A stretch of DNA of 64,000 nt from Candidatus Peribacteria bacterium (GTDB taxonomy: Bacteria; Patescibacteriota; Gracilibacteria; Peribacterales; Peribacteraceae): contig VGKY01000005.1 in NCBI GenBank assembly GCA_016866875.1, positions 1 through 64,000 on the forward strand, given 5' to 3'. The notes beneath the pieces are model-generated. The model ran no database searches. It saw only the letters and a list, made by a program, of their open reading frames with translations, and was not told the DNA's origin. Below, piece after piece: positions 38,298 through 48,402 of the stretch; within the stretch, counting starts at the first letter, position 1, and the number at the start of each line of letters is the position of its first letter. A program made the position numbers and the translations under genes.

Positions 38298-39664
38298 TCG
38301 GCTCCGGCTCCAGAATGCGCCTTATCGATGTCGTAAAACCGCATTTGCTCCTTCTTAAATAATAGCTCAATACGTCCCACGGGACCATTGCGGTGCTTGC
38401 GAATGTAGATATCCGTGATGCCCTGGCGATCACTGTCTTCCTCGTAGTAATCCTCTCGATACATCATGAGCACCACATCGGCATCCTGTTCGATACTGCC
38501 GGAATCACGGAGGTCGGAAAGTTGGGGAATGTTGCCCGGGCGGCTCTCCACGGCTCGCGACAGCTGCGAAAGCGCGACGATGGGAATGTGGAGCTCGCGC
38601 CCAAGTTGCTTGAGGGATCGCGATATCTCGGAGATCTCTTGCACGCGGTTGCCGGCATAGCTCGCGTTTCCGGTGCTCATGAGCTGGAGATAGTCGATGA
38701 TGAGCAGATCCAATCCGTGCTCCATCTGGAGCCGGCGGGCCTTGGCTCGCAACTCCGGAATGGATGACGCTACGGAATCGTCAATGAAGATGTTCGCCTT
38801 ATTGAGCTCATCCATGATGGGTCCCATGTTTTGGAAATCGCTGTCGTCGAGCTTTCCCCTCTGCAACTTCCAGGAATCCACACCGAGAAGGGAGGCGAAG
38901 AGGCGATCCACAAGCTGCTCCTTGCTCATTTCCAGCGAGAAAATACCGACGGCCTTGCGGTAGCGGATAGCGGCATTCTGCGCGATATTCAAAGCGAAGC
39001 TCGTTTTCCCCATGGAAGGGCGCGCAGCGATGACGATGAGATCGCTCGGCTGAAGCCCAGAGAGCTTCATATCGAGGGATTTGTAGCCACACGGTACGCC
39101 CTTCACGTGATCCTCATCCTTCGACTCGTGCAGCTCCGCAAATCGCTCGTACCGGGCCGTAAGTACATCGCGAATGTGGACGAACTTCTCCTTGAGGAAA
39201 GTGTTGCTGATACCAAAGACCGTCTTCTCGACATCTTCGAGCATTTCGGGAATTGCGCGCTGCTCCTCGTATCCCATCGCAGTGATTTTCTGCCCGGCGG
39301 TGATGATGCGGCGGTGAACGGCCTTGACCTTCACGATCTGCCCATACTGGTAGACGTGTGATGCTGTAGGAACTTCGGCGGAAAGCTGGGCAAGGTACGC
39401 AGAACCGCCGAGATCTTGAATCTTCGCATCGGACTTCAGACGCTCGCTCACCGTGACGAAGTCAATCGGCTGATGCTGCTGGTAGAGCCCATAGATGGCC
39501 TGGTAGATGGCTCTGAACGCAGGATCGTAGAAATCATCGGGAATCAGGAAGTCACTGACCTTGATGATCGCTTCAGGATCGAGGAGGAGAGCCCCGAGAA
39601 CCGTCTTCTCTGCATCCAGAGAATGGGGTTGAATGCCGATGCCAGGTGTCGCGATCGACGCCAT
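38294..39664 (-). CDS. dnaB: replicative DNA helicase DnaB
   Basis: IQPHSLDAEKTVLGALLLDPEAI, IAARPSMGKTSFALNIA, GIFSLEMSKEQLVDRL, LIIDYLQLM. Confidence 0.95.
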   Translation of the reverse strand: MASIATPGIGIQPHSLDAEKTVLGALLLDPEAIIKVSDFLIPDDFYDPAFRAIYQAIYGLYQQHQPIDFVTVSERLKSDAKIQDLGGSAYLAQLSAEVPTASHVYQYGQIVKVKAVHRRIITAGQKITAMGYEEQRAIPEMLEDVEKTVFGISNTFLKEKFVHIRDVLTARYERFAELHESKDEDHVKGVPCGYKSLDMKLSGLQPSDLIVIAARPSMGKTSFALNIAQNAAIRYRKAVGIFSLEMSKEQLVDRLFASLLGVDSWKLQRGKLDDSDFQNMGPIMDELNKANIFIDDSVASSIPELRAKARRLQMEHGLDLLIIDYLQLMSTGNASYAGNRVQEISEISRSLKQLGRELHIPIVALSQLSRAVESRPGNIPQLSDLRDSGSIEQDADVVLMMYREDYYEEDSDRQGITDIYIRKHRNGPVGRIELLFKKEQMRFYDIDKAHSGAGAD

Positions 39665-39772
39665 AGGCGGGCATTGTACGGCCGTGAGTGTGCATTGCAA
39701 TCATCTGCAGTTGCGCAATGCCAGGGCTATGACACCGTCTGTGGCACATGCGTGGACGCCGTGTGGATATCC

Positions 39773-40840
39773 CTACACCAGGACCTTGTCTCGGACGCTC
39801 TTCTCAATGGCGGCGGCAACACCTTTGTGCTCCTCCAGGAACGCTCTCGCGGGCTCCCGACCATTCCCGAGCGTGTCCTCGCCATAGCGGTAGTAATTGC
39901 CCGCCTTCTCGATGATCCCGTGGCGAACGCCGAGATCCAGTATGTCTCCCGTGCGACTGATCCCCTTTGCGTAAAGAATGTCGAACTCCGCCTGGCGAAA
40001 GGGGGGGGCGACTTTATTCTTCACAACTTTAACGCGCGTCCTGCTGCCAATGATGGTCTGTTCCTCGCCCGATGCGGCCTTTTCGAGGATCTTATCGATG
40101 CGACGCACATCGAGACGAATGGTAGCGTAGAACTTGAGAGCGTTACCCCCCGTCGTCGTCTCAGGATTGCCGAACATGACACCGATCTTCATGCGGATCT
40201 GGTTGATGAAGATGACGGAGCAGTTGGTTCGACTCACAATCGACGTCAGCTTTCTGAGCGCCTGACTCATGAGGCGCGCCTGCAGCCCCATGTGGCTGTC
40301 GCCCATCATTCCCTCGATTTCTGCGCGCGGAGTGAGGGCAGCCACGGAATCGATGACGACGACATCGATTGCCGTTGAACGAACGAGAGTCTCGGCGATT
40401 TCGAGAGCTTCCTCACCATCATTAGGTTGGGAGACGAGGAGATTATCGACATCGACGCCAATCTTGCGTGCGTAGGTGACGTCGAGAGCATGCTCGGCAT
40501 CGATGAACGCCGCTCTTCCTCCTGTCCGCTGTGCCTCGGCAATGGCATGGAGCGCGAGCGTGGTCTTTCCGGAAGACTCCGGACCGAAGATCTCGATGAT
40601 CCTCCCCTTGGGAATTCCTCCGCCCAGAGCCAGATCCAGCGACAGCGAGCCGCTGCTGAACTTCTCGATATTCACGGCTTTTTCGTCCCCCATGCGCATC
40701 ACGGCACCCTGGCCGTACTGCTTTTCTATCTGCGCCAGTGCGAGTTTTATGGCTTCCGATCGGGCATCGGATGGAGGAGTGGCGGCGGGAGAAGCCTTAC
40801 CGGACGCTTTGCTTGTAGAAGATTTGGATACTGTCGTCAT
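39773..40840 (-). CDS. recA: recombinase RecA
   Basis: [78 protein letters not shown]. Confidence 0.98.
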   Translation of the reverse strand: MTTVSKSSTSKASGKASPAATPPSDARSEAIKLALAQIEKQYGQGAVMRMGDEKAVNIEKFSSGSLSLDLALGGGIPKGRIIEIFGPESSGKTTLALHAIAEAQRTGGRAAFIDAEHALDVTYARKIGVDVDNLLVSQPNDGEEALEIAETLVRSTAIDVVVIDSVAALTPRAEIEGMMGDSHMGLQARLMSQALRKLTSIVSRTNCSVIFINQIRMKIGVMFGNPETTTGGNALKFYATIRLDVRRIDKILEKAASGEEQTIIGSRTRVKVVKNKVAPPFRQAEFDILYAKGISRTGDILDLGVRHGIIEKAGNYYRYGEDTLGNGREPARAFLEEHKGVAAAIEKSVRDKVLV

Positions 40841-40890
40841 GGAACGGGGGGTAGGTGCACGCATGCTAGGGCAGAGAAGGGAAAAGTAAA

Positions 40891-40908
40891 GGTGTATAAA
40901 CGTACACC
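40891..40908. promoter_or_regulatory. operator-like palindrome 1 upstream of recA
   Basis: GGTGTA-TAAACG-TACACC. Confidence 0.65.
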
Positions 40909-40971
40909 CATATTTCTGGAATTATCGTATACATTCAAGAAATTGCCCTTGCAAAGTGTTTAGAGAAGTAT

Positions 40972-40989
40972 GGTGTATGATTGTACACC
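40972..40989. promoter_or_regulatory. operator-like palindrome 2 upstream of recA
   Basis: GGTGTA-TGATTG-TACACC. Confidence 0.65.
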
Positions 40990-41816
40990 TACTCCTTTGT
41001 AGACCGGCAAACGCCGATATTGAGCTCTAGGTCCGTGATCTCACAGAACTGACCGCTTGGACAAAGAATGCCGGCTATGCCTCCGCAAGGTGATCTATCA
41101 CGGAAAGCACTCGACGAGGTGGGGGACGGCTGACTCGCGGCTGAGGCCCGGGTGATGCGGATGCTACGGAGAAAAGCCAGCCACTCCGCGCGTGCGAGGT
41201 CCTGATCCGCTTCGCTTTTGGGGGTATAGGCAATTTCGATGTACCCCTTCTCCACAGGGACTGCGATGCGCTGCTCTCCGGAGATATCGTCAAAGAATCG
41301 AATGGCGGGAGCACCGCCCACCGTGAGAGCCACACCACTGGGTACAGGACGCTCACCGACCTGGGCAACGCTGACGATGGGCATAAGAGACCCCGCAGGA
41401 ATGAAGGCCAAGGACGCCTGCACGCGAGAGACCCCCCATCGCGAAGGTATGACTGCGCGGATCCCCATGGCCGTATCCTGCCAATCACGCGTAGCCTCCT
41501 CGGCAGAAGCCACGACGCTCACGACAAAAACCGGGAGGTCGGACGCGTCGATGTTTCGCTCATAAACGCCGCGCAGGACAGCCAATCTGCCCTGTACGTC
41601 ACGGAGCAAGACTGCTGAGCTCTCCAGATACGCCACATCACGACCAGACTGCTTGAGCAGATGCGTGCCGCGACGCGACGTAGAAATCGTTGCGGGCATC
41701 ACCGTTCCTGTAAGCGTCTGTACTCCCTCGGGGAGAGGGGGGAGAGGCTGCCGCTCCCCACATGCAGAGAGGAATACTGCAAGCAACGCCGCTGCAAACG
41801 GAAAATGTGAGTGCAT
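40989..41816 (-). CDS. putative lipoprotein
   Basis: MHSHFPFAAALLAVFLSACGE lipobox; middle region resembles the 5437..6384 lipoprotein. Confidence 0.75.
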   Translation of the reverse strand: MHSHFPFAAALLAVFLSACGERQPLPPLPEGVQTLTGTVMPATISTSRRGTHLLKQSGRDVAYLESSAVLLRDVQGRLAVLRGVYERNIDASDLPVFVVSVVASAEEATRDWQDTAMGIRAVIPSRWGVSRVQASLAFIPAGSLMPIVSVAQVGERPVPSGVALTVGGAPAIRFFDDISGEQRIAVPVEKGYIEIAYTPKSEADQDLARAEWLAFLRSIRITRASAASQPSPTSSSAFRDRSPCGGIAGILCPSGQFCEITDLELNIGVCRSTKE

Positions 41817-41831
41817 ACTGGAAGGAGTGAC

Positions 41832-42929
41832 CTAGGCCTTCCTTGCAGGGTCGAAGGCGTACACTGCGCGACCCACGCGCTTGAAGTACGGCATCTTCTG
41901 GAGATTGAGGGAAATCGTTCCCACTTTGACCGTGCGCTGCTTCGCTACTTCGGCAATGATGTCTCTCTTACTCATCGGACCCTTATCTCTCAGGATGCGC
42001 TCGATGACGTCAGCGACCGTCCCCGCCTCATACCCCCATTCGCGCAGGGCATAGAGTCCGCGGCCGACCAAAACAAACTGCGGATACCGGATGAGTTCAT
42101 TGTGCACTGCCTGAACGGTGACGTTTTTGTGGTCAAACTTCGTTTCGCGAATGCGGTTGGCAATCTCCATAAAGTGGAGGGGTTGGCCTGATTTCTTGAG
42201 GATGATCTCCACTTTGTCGCGGATGCTTCTCGGACGAACGAAGCGCCACTCGGTGAGTCCCCAACCCTCGGGGATCTGACGGAAGCGCTCGTCTACGGTG
42301 AGACAGCTTTCGATGAGCTCTACGCTTGGGACGCGACCCGAGAACAAGTTGAGACCCTGAACGCTTGCGACCATTTCTGCGAGCGCTGAACAAGTCTTGC
42401 GCTTCTTCAGCACCTTGACCATGGAGTTGACGATAGTGGATACATCCTCCATGGAGAGGGATTCCAGCCTCCAGAAGGGGGCAAACGTGCTACTGCGGCT
42501 GCCCTCATGCAGGTCGGTGTCGATGCTGAAGGAGAGGCGTAGGACCGCACCGTCGATCTCGGAGCTGCTTTCAACGCGCTGGAGGACGGCGGAGATCAGG
42601 GCGTCTTCCCTCTGCACGCCGCCGTGCTGTCGCAGGACGGATCGAGCGATCTCATTCACTTCGTCGAGTCTCGTCGTGCGCACAGTGCGACGGAGCTTGC
42701 TCAAGGCGATGCTCTCGATCTGGCGAATGCGCTCACGCGTAACATTAAACTGCTTGCCGATCTTCTCGAGGGTCTGCTTCTGGTGACCCTGAAGGGCAAA
42801 CCTGCGCCGGATCACCTGCGATTCCTTATCCGTAAGGACGAGGAAGAGATTACTGAGAATTTCTTGCAGATTGACGCTTAGAGGCGCCTGAAGGGTCTTC
42901 GTTGTTGGTGAGGTTGCTGAATCGGCCAT
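41832..42929 (-). CDS. sigma-70 region 4-like HTH fused to HARE-HTH-like winged-helix domains
   Basis: LTDKESQVIRRRFALQGHQKQTLEKIGKQFNVTRERIRQIESIALSKLRR then SGQPLHFMEIANRIRETKFDHKNVTVQAVHNELIRYPQFVLVGRGLYAL. Confidence 0.8.
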   Translation of the reverse strand: MADSATSPTTKTLQAPLSVNLQEILSNLFLVLTDKESQVIRRRFALQGHQKQTLEKIGKQFNVTRERIRQIESIALSKLRRTVRTTRLDEVNEIARSVLRQHGGVQREDALISAVLQRVESSSEIDGAVLRLSFSIDTDLHEGSRSSTFAPFWRLESLSMEDVSTIVNSMVKVLKKRKTCSALAEMVASVQGLNLFSGRVPSVELIESCLTVDERFRQIPEGWGLTEWRFVRPRSIRDKVEIILKKSGQPLHFMEIANRIRETKFDHKNVTVQAVHNELIRYPQFVLVGRGLYALREWGYEAGTVADVIERILRDKGPMSKRDIIAEVAKQRTVKVGTISLNLQKMPYFKRVGRAVYAFDPARKA

Positions 42930-43108
42930 AAGTCGGGGGAAAGAACAACCCTCGTTTTACCAAAAATTTGACAGATGCAAAAGATCAGATTCATGTTCGT
43001 GTAGACGGACTACATGATCATTGCGCTGTATAATTCAGTAAACCGAAGTTGCCTAATGAACGGCTAAAGGATGATATCCTATAGTATTTTTAACATATGT
43101 CAACATTT

Positions 43109-43510
43109 TCAGCGTTCTATGTATGTCATGAGAATACTGCATGCGGACGCCGCATCCTTGTCAGAAACGCTCCTGCGATCGGTAGTATACCTCTCATCTA
43201 TATACTCAAGAGAAACGCTATTTTCTATCAATTTATTACCAATCTGCTCAACGAAATTGGCCTGAGCACCTCGTTGTCCAGAGGGAAGCAATGGTATGCC
43301 GAGAACCACAATATCGGCATTGTATGAACGGACGATCGAAAGTATGCCCTCGAGACACTCCACTTCCGTGGCGTGCGTGAGAGTAGGTAGGGCAACGGCT
43401 ACCCCTGTACCTCGATGGTGCACCGCGCACCCCGTACGACGCGTACCCACGTCAAAAGCAAGAATCGTATGCGACGCATTGTACGGAAGTGCAGTATCAG
43501 AGTGCGACAC
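43109..43510 (-). CDS. ruvX: YqgF/RuvX family nuclease-like protein
   Basis: ILAFDVGTRRTGCAV, IVVLGIPLLPSGQRGAQ, EYIDERYTT. Confidence 0.85.
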   Translation of the reverse strand: MSHSDTALPYNASHTILAFDVGTRRTGCAVHHRGTGVAVALPTLTHATEVECLEGILSIVRSYNADIVVLGIPLLPSGQRGAQANFVEQIGNKLIENSVSLEYIDERYTTDRRSVSDKDAASACSILMTYIER

Positions 43511-43519
43511 GGGTAAACT

Positions 43520-43783
43520 CTACTGCACGGAAGCGAGCTTTGCGACGATAGACTTCTTCCTCGCGGCGTTCTTCCAGTGGATGAGATTGCGCTTTGCAGC
43601 CATATCGATGGCCTTGTAGGTCTGGGCTACCAATTTCACCATTTCCTCCCTGTTGCTGCCGGCCTTCGAGGCAAGGGCTACCTTGCGCATCAGCGTTTTC
43701 ATCGTCGTCTTTACAGGCAGACGGCGCTGCTTGCGTCTAGCTGCCTGACGCGCGGCCTTCATAGCGGAAGAGGTGATCGGCAT
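43520..43783 (-). CDS. rpsT: 30S ribosomal protein S20
   Basis: MPITSSAMKAARQAARRKQRRLPVKTTMKTLMRK...IDMAAKRNLIHWKNAARKKS. Confidence 0.9.
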   Translation of the reverse strand: MPITSSAMKAARQAARRKQRRLPVKTTMKTLMRKVALASKAGSNREEMVKLVAQTYKAIDMAAKRNLIHWKNAARKKSIVAKLASVQ

Positions 43784-43942
43784 AGCCCACAGAGGGTAGG
43801 GGAAGGCTCAGGAGAGTGCAAGTGTTCACGCGAATGTTTCCCGTTTACCTGCTCTTAGGCGCAGGGAGCACCTGCCAGATGAGCATCCCTTCCTCGGGGA
43901 ATGCATTGCGGAGTGAGCAATTCGCCCTACACTATCGCAGCT

Positions 43943-45715
43943 ATGTGTGGGATCTTCGGATACACGGGAAAGCGAGACGACGCCGGAAGCGTCGTCATCG
44001 ACGGATTGAAGAATCTCGAGTACCGGGGGTACGACTCATGGGGTGTTGCTTGCAGAGAAGAGAAGGGGATATTGGTCGCAAAAGATATCGGCAAGATCAG
44101 TGCTGTCGAGAGTAGGGAATTTGGCCATACGTGCTGCCTAGCACTCGCGCACACCCGTTGGGCAACGCACGGGGGAGTGACGCCGGCAAACGCCCATCCG
44201 CACCTCTCGAGAGACCGTACGATCGCTGTAGCGCACAACGGCATCATCGAAAACCATGAAGCTCTGAGGAAGGAGCTCATGCAAAAGGGATACGTGTTTC
44301 TGTCGCAAACGGATTCGGAGGTGATTCCGCACTGTATAGAAGAGGAGATGTGCGCCGGCTACCCCTTCGCAGAGGCGGTGCGCAGAGCATGCCTCCGCTT
44401 CCACGGCCGCTACGCCATCCTCGCTATGCACGAGCCGACCGGCATGCTCGTCGGCGCGCGCACGGGATCGCCGCTCATCGTGGGCGTAGGGGATGACGGG
44501 TACTACGTCGCATCGGATATCCCGGCCTTCCTGGAACACACCCGCACCGTGCAGTACATCGACGACGGGGAGACGGTGGAAACCGACGGCGCATCCATCG
44601 TCTTCCGCGACATCGCCACAGGGCAGGAGCGTCAAAAGCGCGAAGTGCGCATCACGTGGACAGTGGAGCAGGCGCAGAAGGGAGAGTTTCCGCATTTCAT
44701 GCTCAAGGAAATCATGGATCAGAAAGAGAGCATCGCGCGCGCCGTGAACCAAGACGAAGACGCGATCCGCCGTGTTGCTGAGGCCATCCGCAGTGCCAAG
44801 GGCACCTTCCTCGTCGGCTGCGGGACAGCACACAAGGCATGCATGGCCGCCGAGTACTTCTTCTCCGTCGTCTCCGAGCACCATGTCAATGTCTGCTCAG
44901 CAGGGGAGTTCAAGCTCTACCATCACTTCCTGGCACCCGAGAGCCTGCTCATCGTCGTCAGCCAGAGCGGTGAGACCGCAGACGTCCTCGAGGCGATGAA
45001 CATCGCAAAATCCAAAGGGTCGAAAGTTCTCGCGATTGTGAACGTCGAGGGATCGAGCATCAGCAGGGCCGCGGACTACACACTGCTCATCAACGCAGGG
45101 CCCGAGCGCGCGGTCGCAAGCACCAAGGGCCTCACGGGCCAGATGTCCGTGCTGCTGCTCATTGCGTACGCCCTGAAGCACGCACTCCACGAGGGAAAGA
45201 CCCTGCTTCTCGAAACAGGCGCGCTCATCAACGACATGCTCAACCCCCGCTACGTCGATCGCATCTCGGCGATCGCAAGCCGGATCAAATCGCACGAAGA
45301 TCTCTACATCATCGGCAAGAGTTGGCACTACCCGATGGCGCTCGAGAGTGCCATCAAGATCCAGGAAGTGAGCTACGTGCACGCTGAGGGATTTGCCGGA
45401 GGTGAGCTCAAGCACGGTCCCATCGCTCTGATCGAACAAGGCACACCGTGCATCGCCCTCGTCGGCAACGACGAAGTCACGGCAGACATCATCAATAACG
45501 CTACGGAGCTCAAAGCCCGTGGAGCACTCGTCATCGGGATTGCGCCCGAGCGTCATGCTATCTTCGACGAGTGGCTCAAGACGCCCGATGCTGCAGCTGC
45601 CCAGCCAATCGTCTCCATCATCCCCATGCAGATCCTCGCCTACGAGCTTGCGGTGCAGAGAGGAAAAGACCCCGATATGCCGAGAAACCTCGCGAAGAGT
45701 GTGACGGTGAAGTGA
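43943..45715 (+). CDS. glmS: glutamine-fructose-6-phosphate aminotransferase GlmS
   Basis: MCGIFGYTGKRDDAGSVVIDGLKNLEYRGYDSWGVA, HTRWATHGGVTPANAHPH, SQSGETADVLEAM, C-terminal KSVTVK. Confidence 0.96.
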   Translation: MCGIFGYTGKRDDAGSVVIDGLKNLEYRGYDSWGVACREEKGILVAKDIGKISAVESREFGHTCCLALAHTRWATHGGVTPANAHPHLSRDRTIAVAHNGIIENHEALRKELMQKGYVFLSQTDSEVIPHCIEEEMCAGYPFAEAVRRACLRFHGRYAILAMHEPTGMLVGARTGSPLIVGVGDDGYYVASDIPAFLEHTRTVQYIDDGETVETDGASIVFRDIATGQERQKREVRITWTVEQAQKGEFPHFMLKEIMDQKESIARAVNQDEDAIRRVAEAIRSAKGTFLVGCGTAHKACMAAEYFFSVVSEHHVNVCSAGEFKLYHHFLAPESLLIVVSQSGETADVLEAMNIAKSKGSKVLAIVNVEGSSISRAADYTLLINAGPERAVASTKGLTGQMSVLLLIAYALKHALHEGKTLLLETGALINDMLNPRYVDRISAIASRIKSHEDLYIIGKSWHYPMALESAIKIQEVSYVHAEGFAGGELKHGPIALIEQGTPCIALVGNDEVTADIINNATELKARGALVIGIAPERHAIFDEWLKTPDAAAAQPIVSIIPMQILAYELAVQRGKDPDMPRNLAKSVTVK

Positions 45716-45728
45716 TAGCATTCAGTCT

Positions 45729-48371
45729 CTACGCCTCATTCGGCGGTATCCCGTAGTACTTAAAGAGGAAAGCTGCGATTTCGCGGAAGACCGGAGCAGC
45801 TGTCTGCGCTCCGTAGATGTCCTTCGTCGGTCGATCGAACTTCACGAGGATGAGGAACTTGGGGTGGGGGATCGGTGCATAGCCTGCAAATGAAGCAATC
45901 GTGGAACCTGTACCCGTCTCGTACTTTCCTCCGGGGCCGGCTATCTGCGATGTACCGGTCTTCCCCGCCATCCGGTAGCCCTTCACCTTCGCCACTTTCG
46001 CAAAACCGAGGTTCATGGAGCTCACGAGCATCGCCGTGATCGTGTCGCTGCTCTCTGGAGTGATGACCTGATCGACCACACGAGGGAGAATCTTCTCCAC
46101 CTCACCGTCTCGCGCAATGATGCTGTCGATGATGGTCGGACGCATGAGCTTGCCGCCATTGGCGAGCGCCGTGTAGGCCGCGATCATCTGAAGTGGCGTC
46201 GAGGATATGCCCTGGCCGTAGGACGCTGTTGCAAGCAAGGCATTGCTCCATTTCCGCCACGGAGAGAGCTCGCCGGGAAGTTCATCCTCGAGTTCTATGC
46301 CTGTGACACTCCCAAATCCAAATCGCTCGAGAGAACGGTGGAAGAGCTTGCGACCGAGCTTCTGCGAGACCGTCGTCATGCAGGTATTGATGGAGAACTC
46401 GAGGCAATTGGTCATCGTCATCTTGCCGTAGTACCTGTTGAGAGCATTCTTGATGGTGTACTCATCGACCTTCACCGGGCCGGTATCATTGTAGATATCT
46501 CCCGGTGTGACCTCCCCCTGATCGATTGCGACGGCCATCGTCACCGGCTTCATGACGGATCCGGGCTCGTAGATCTCCTGGATCGTGCGGTTGAGGTAGG
46601 CTCCCACCCCGATGGCGTTTCGGTACTTCAACCAGATGTCGGGGCGATCCGTCGGGAAGATTTCGCGACGGTGGTGCTCGCCGATCGACTGGTAGTAACG
46701 GACGATATCCTTAAGATCATAGAGCTCCTCGAGGGCAGCGAGCTCTTTCTGCTTCTCCTCGGTGAACTGCGCTCGGCCTTCGGGGGTGAAGAGATCGTCG
46801 ATGTACGCACGTAAGATGAACGAGCGCGTATCGGGGTGATAGAGCTCCACGATGATCTGCTTGCGCTGGCCTTCGTTGATCAAAATCGGCTCGCGCTCGT
46901 ACACGTCACCGTAGTTGTTGCTATTAAAGAGGGGAGCGTTCGCCATCGCGATGATGCGCCCGGTGTAGGGATCCATGACGATCGCCTGCGCACTCTCCGC
47001 GTCGAAGCGCTCGATGGCGTCTGAAAGGAGCTGCTCAACCTTCTCCTGCACGTAGCGGTCGATGGTCAGGACGATCGTGGAGCCGTCCTTCGGATTGATG
47101 ATACGCTGGTCTGCGGTGAGGATTTGTCCACCCTGCAGGTCGCTGACGGTAGCGATGAGCCCCTCTTGGCCTCGGAGCGTCGGGTTAAACGTTCGCTCTA
47201 TGCCGTACTGGGCCTCGGCGTCGGAGTTGAGAAATCCCACAACGTGCGATGCAACGGCACCGTCAGGGTAGAATCGCCAATGCTGGGGGATGAGTGCAAT
47301 GCTACGGAGAGGGTCCTCGATCTGCTGTGCAGCCTCGCGATGGGGAGCGAGTCTGCGTCGCGCCCGCGTCTCGTCGAGAGACTGCAGGAGCCGTTCGCGT
47401 AGCGCGGAGGACACCTCCGGTGCAAGCTTGCCCATGACCGCAACGTAGCGCAGAGGACGGCTGCGCAGGTACGATCGCAAGAGCTCCTCATCGAGGTCGA
47501 GCGGCTCGGCGAGACGTCGGGCAATCGCAGGAACCTGGAGCTGCGCTACGCTCTCGGGATTGGCAAAGATGAGCTTGGCGTCCTCAGACACATCGACGCC
47601 GGTGATGTTGAGCGCACGCACCTGCTGCATCTGCACCTTCGTCGCCCCGTAGAGGAGGGGAACGAATGTAACGCGCTTTTCTTTGATCCTCGATTCGAGG
47701 GCCCTGGCAAACTGCCGGCGCATCTCCGTGATATCGAGCCGCTCTGCAGACGGTAGCAAACGTAACTCTTCTGGGACGGGCTCAAGGAGAGCTCCCGTGA
47801 GGAGCGAGCGGACGCGCTGGAGTGGGTCGAATGCGGCGCCGTAAAAGCGGAAGAGTTCCGACGGGCACGACCGCTGGCCGGCGCTGCACGATCGATGTAT
47901 CTCCTCAGTGAGCAAGATGTCCGCCAGGGTCTCTGCAACGAATGCAGGATCGTCCGTCACCACGGGGTCAACGTAGGCCATATCGAGCGTTGCATTCGTG
48001 GCGAGGATGCTCGTCTCGTCAGTCTTGGAGTTTCGCGCGAGGATCTCGCCACGCTTCGCGGGCAAACGAACACCGCCGAACTGCTGGGATTGCGCGATTT
48101 CGAGATAGTCTCGGCCTTTCACAATCTGCAGCTCTATGAGGCGTGCGACGATGACGAGCGCGAGAACGCCCAACGCGCAGTGAACAATGAACATTCTGCG
48201 TTCGAGGGAACGCTTGCGATGGGCCTCAAAAACAGCCGCGATGCGTGCGGGGGACACGGCAAACAGTGTAGAGGAAAATTGGTGAGGGACGAAGGAGCTT
48301 GTGAAAGGAGGTGTATGAGGTTTTTGACTAGAGCCAGGAAGCTTCATAAACCCTGCCCATCGGTCATGCAA
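45729..48371 (-). CDS. class B penicillin-binding protein (FtsI/PBP2-like)
   Basis: N-terminal TM, RGEILARN, IYEPGSVMKPVTMAVAID, SINTCMTTV, MAGKTGTSQIAGPGG. Confidence 0.92.
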   Translation of the reverse strand: MHDRWAGFMKLPGSSQKPHTPPFTSSFVPHQFSSTLFAVSPARIAAVFEAHRKRSLERRMFIVHCALGVLALVIVARLIELQIVKGRDYLEIAQSQQFGGVRLPAKRGEILARNSKTDETSILATNATLDMAYVDPVVTDDPAFVAETLADILLTEEIHRSCSAGQRSCPSELFRFYGAAFDPLQRVRSLLTGALLEPVPEELRLLPSAERLDITEMRRQFARALESRIKEKRVTFVPLLYGATKVQMQQVRALNITGVDVSEDAKLIFANPESVAQLQVPAIARRLAEPLDLDEELLRSYLRSRPLRYVAVMGKLAPEVSSALRERLLQSLDETRARRRLAPHREAAQQIEDPLRSIALIPQHWRFYPDGAVASHVVGFLNSDAEAQYGIERTFNPTLRGQEGLIATVSDLQGGQILTADQRIINPKDGSTIVLTIDRYVQEKVEQLLSDAIERFDAESAQAIVMDPYTGRIIAMANAPLFNSNNYGDVYEREPILINEGQRKQIIVELYHPDTRSFILRAYIDDLFTPEGRAQFTEEKQKELAALEELYDLKDIVRYYQSIGEHHRREIFPTDRPDIWLKYRNAIGVGAYLNRTIQEIYEPGSVMKPVTMAVAIDQGEVTPGDIYNDTGPVKVDEYTIKNALNRYYGKMTMTNCLEFSINTCMTTVSQKLGRKLFHRSLERFGFGSVTGIELEDELPGELSPWRKWSNALLATASYGQGISSTPLQMIAAYTALANGGKLMRPTIIDSIIARDGEVEKILPRVVDQVITPESSDTITAMLVSSMNLGFAKVAKVKGYRMAGKTGTSQIAGPGGKYETGTGSTIASFAGYAPIPHPKFLILVKFDRPTKDIYGAQTAAPVFREIAAFLFKYYGIPPNEA

Positions 48372-48402
48372 AAGCTGCCAATTTATGCTATACTATAGAG
48401 AA

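Noticed and set aside
36591-40378. Plus-strand ORFs of 346 and 320 aa across gap2/mraY and dnaB/recA
   Set aside because: They run antisense through conserved genes and cross gene boundaries; His/Arg-rich composition typical of shadow frames.
44138-45721. Long minus-strand ORFs opposite glmS
   Set aside because: Antisense shadow ORFs; glmS motifs are unambiguous on the plus strand.
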